Of a stretch of DNA of 8,285 nucleotides, positions 7,787 to 8,285 are shown one piece after another (the first letter of the stretch is position 1; each line of letters starts with the position of its first letter). Origin of the DNA: an uncultured Bacteroidales bacterium (lineage in GTDB: Bacteria > Bacteroidota > Bacteroidia > Bacteroidales > Muribaculaceae); assembly GCA_947176515.1 (NCBI GenBank), contig CAMWQZ010000035.1, positions 1 through 8,285 of the forward strand, written 5' to 3'. The notes beneath the pieces were generated by a model. It was not told the DNA's origin and did no database searches. It saw only the letters and a list, made by a program, of their open reading frames with translations. Both the position numbers and the translations under genes were made by a program.

Positions 7787-8285
7787 ATGTCGCAAGAACT
7801 TATATTTACCAATCATCCAGGAGAAGCGATAGACAAGTTGGTGTCTGGCTTAAAGCCCAATGCCGTATATGTAATTGTCGATACCAATACTCATAGGGAA
7901 GTATTGCCTTTGCTTTCGGCTATGTCTGCGGCTGTGCGAAGCGCTCAGGTGATAAGTTGTGATGCAGGTGACGTGAATAAGGGTCTGGACGCGCTATCGG
8001 AAATTTGGCGGCAGCTGAATACCCAAGGTGCTACTCGCTCCTCCTTGATAGTAAATGTTGGCGGCGGAATGATTACGGACATGGGAGGTTTTGCAGCGGC
8101 AACGTTTAAGCGAGGAATACATTTTATTAATGTGCCGACAACGTTGTTAGCTGCGGTGGATGCATCAGCTGGTGGCAAAACCGGTATTAACTTCAATGGT
8201 TGTAAAAATTAAGTCGGCGTATTTGCAGAAGCCGATGCAGTAGTGATTTCAACAATTTTTTTCAAAACCCTCCCCACAGAGGAAC
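7787..8285 (+). pseudogene. aroB: 3-dehydroquinate synthase, interrupted by an in-frame stop and cut by the window end
   Basis: AroB converts DAHP to 3-dehydroquinate, the second step of the shikimate pathway, using NAD+ and a divalent metal. The first 141 codons are a normal AroB N-terminal domain: a strand with VIVDTNTH at 29-36, the NAD-binding VGGGMITDMGGFAAATFKRG at 91-110, then NVPTTLLAAVDASAGGKTGINF at 115-136, including K131 of GGKTG. Codon 142 is TAA at 8210-8212. After it the same frame reads VGVFAEADAVVIST and FFKTLPTEE to the window end, the expected continuation. In relatives I recall GLKNEIGVF here, so one G-to-T change (GAA to TAA) explains the stop. A 141-residue product would lack the metal ligands and the whole C-terminal domain, and would be inactive. 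Full-length members have about 350 residues, so roughly 185 lie beyond the window. Either a true nonsense mutation or a base error is possible. The gene identity is certain; the pseudogene status is not. Confidence 0.85.
8210..8212 (+). other. Premature TAA stop inside aroB
   Basis: TAA interrupts the frame within the conserved motif after GGKTG. Homologous sequence resumes directly after it without any frame change, so the lesion is a substitution and not an indel. The upstream residue C139 (TGT) is also unusual, since relatives as I recall have Leu there, so two deviations fall within four codons. Confidence 0.85.

Noticed and set aside
8196..8285. Frameshift or programmed recoding as explanation of the aroB stop
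   Set aside because: The homologous reading resumes in the same frame right after the stop, so no shift is needed, and TAA is not a known selenocysteine or pyrrolysine codon.

Overview
The window looks like chromosomal DNA from a member of the Bacteroidales, probably a gut lineage near Muribaculaceae or Bacteroides. Four things point there: the long three-domain type of IspG, a DUF5715 lipoprotein, an AsmA-like protein and HAD phosphatase of Bacteroidetes type, and start codons without clear Shine-Dalgarno sequences. The lineage is inferred from remembered protein families, not from a search. All seven genes lie on the + strand and coding density is high. Both window ends cut through genes.

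Layout. Positions 1-690 hold the C-terminal part of ispG (MEP isoprenoid pathway). It overlaps by 26 bases an M16 zinc peptidase gene (665-1915) with an intact HxxEH...E site. After a 41-base gap comes an AT-richer orphan gene (1957-2712) of unknown function with a C-terminal membrane helix. After a 109-base gap, which holds a possible Bacteroidetes-type promoter, a tight run begins: a DUF5715 lipoprotein with a VanY/VanX-like zinc motif (2822-3583), a 1157-residue AsmA-like inner-membrane protein (3564-7037), a HAD-superfamily phosphatase (7034-7774) and aroB (7787 to window end). The first two pairs overlap by 20 and 4 bases, and aroB follows after 12 bases, so these four are probably one transcription unit.

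How they fit together. The lipoprotein and the AsmA-like protein both point to the cell envelope, one to peptidoglycan or another periplasmic ligand and one to lipid transport or outer-membrane homeostasis. The HAD enzyme and AroB are cytoplasmic metabolic proteins that share the operon. The most notable point is that aroB carries an in-frame TAA at 8210-8212, where the family normally has a sense codon, and recognisable AroB sequence continues in the same frame to the window end. It is either a real nonsense mutation or a sequence error near the end of the window.

I found no tRNA, rRNA, CRISPR array, insertion sequence or integrase, and no convincing new multi-gene system. No gene-free stretch exceeds 109 bases.
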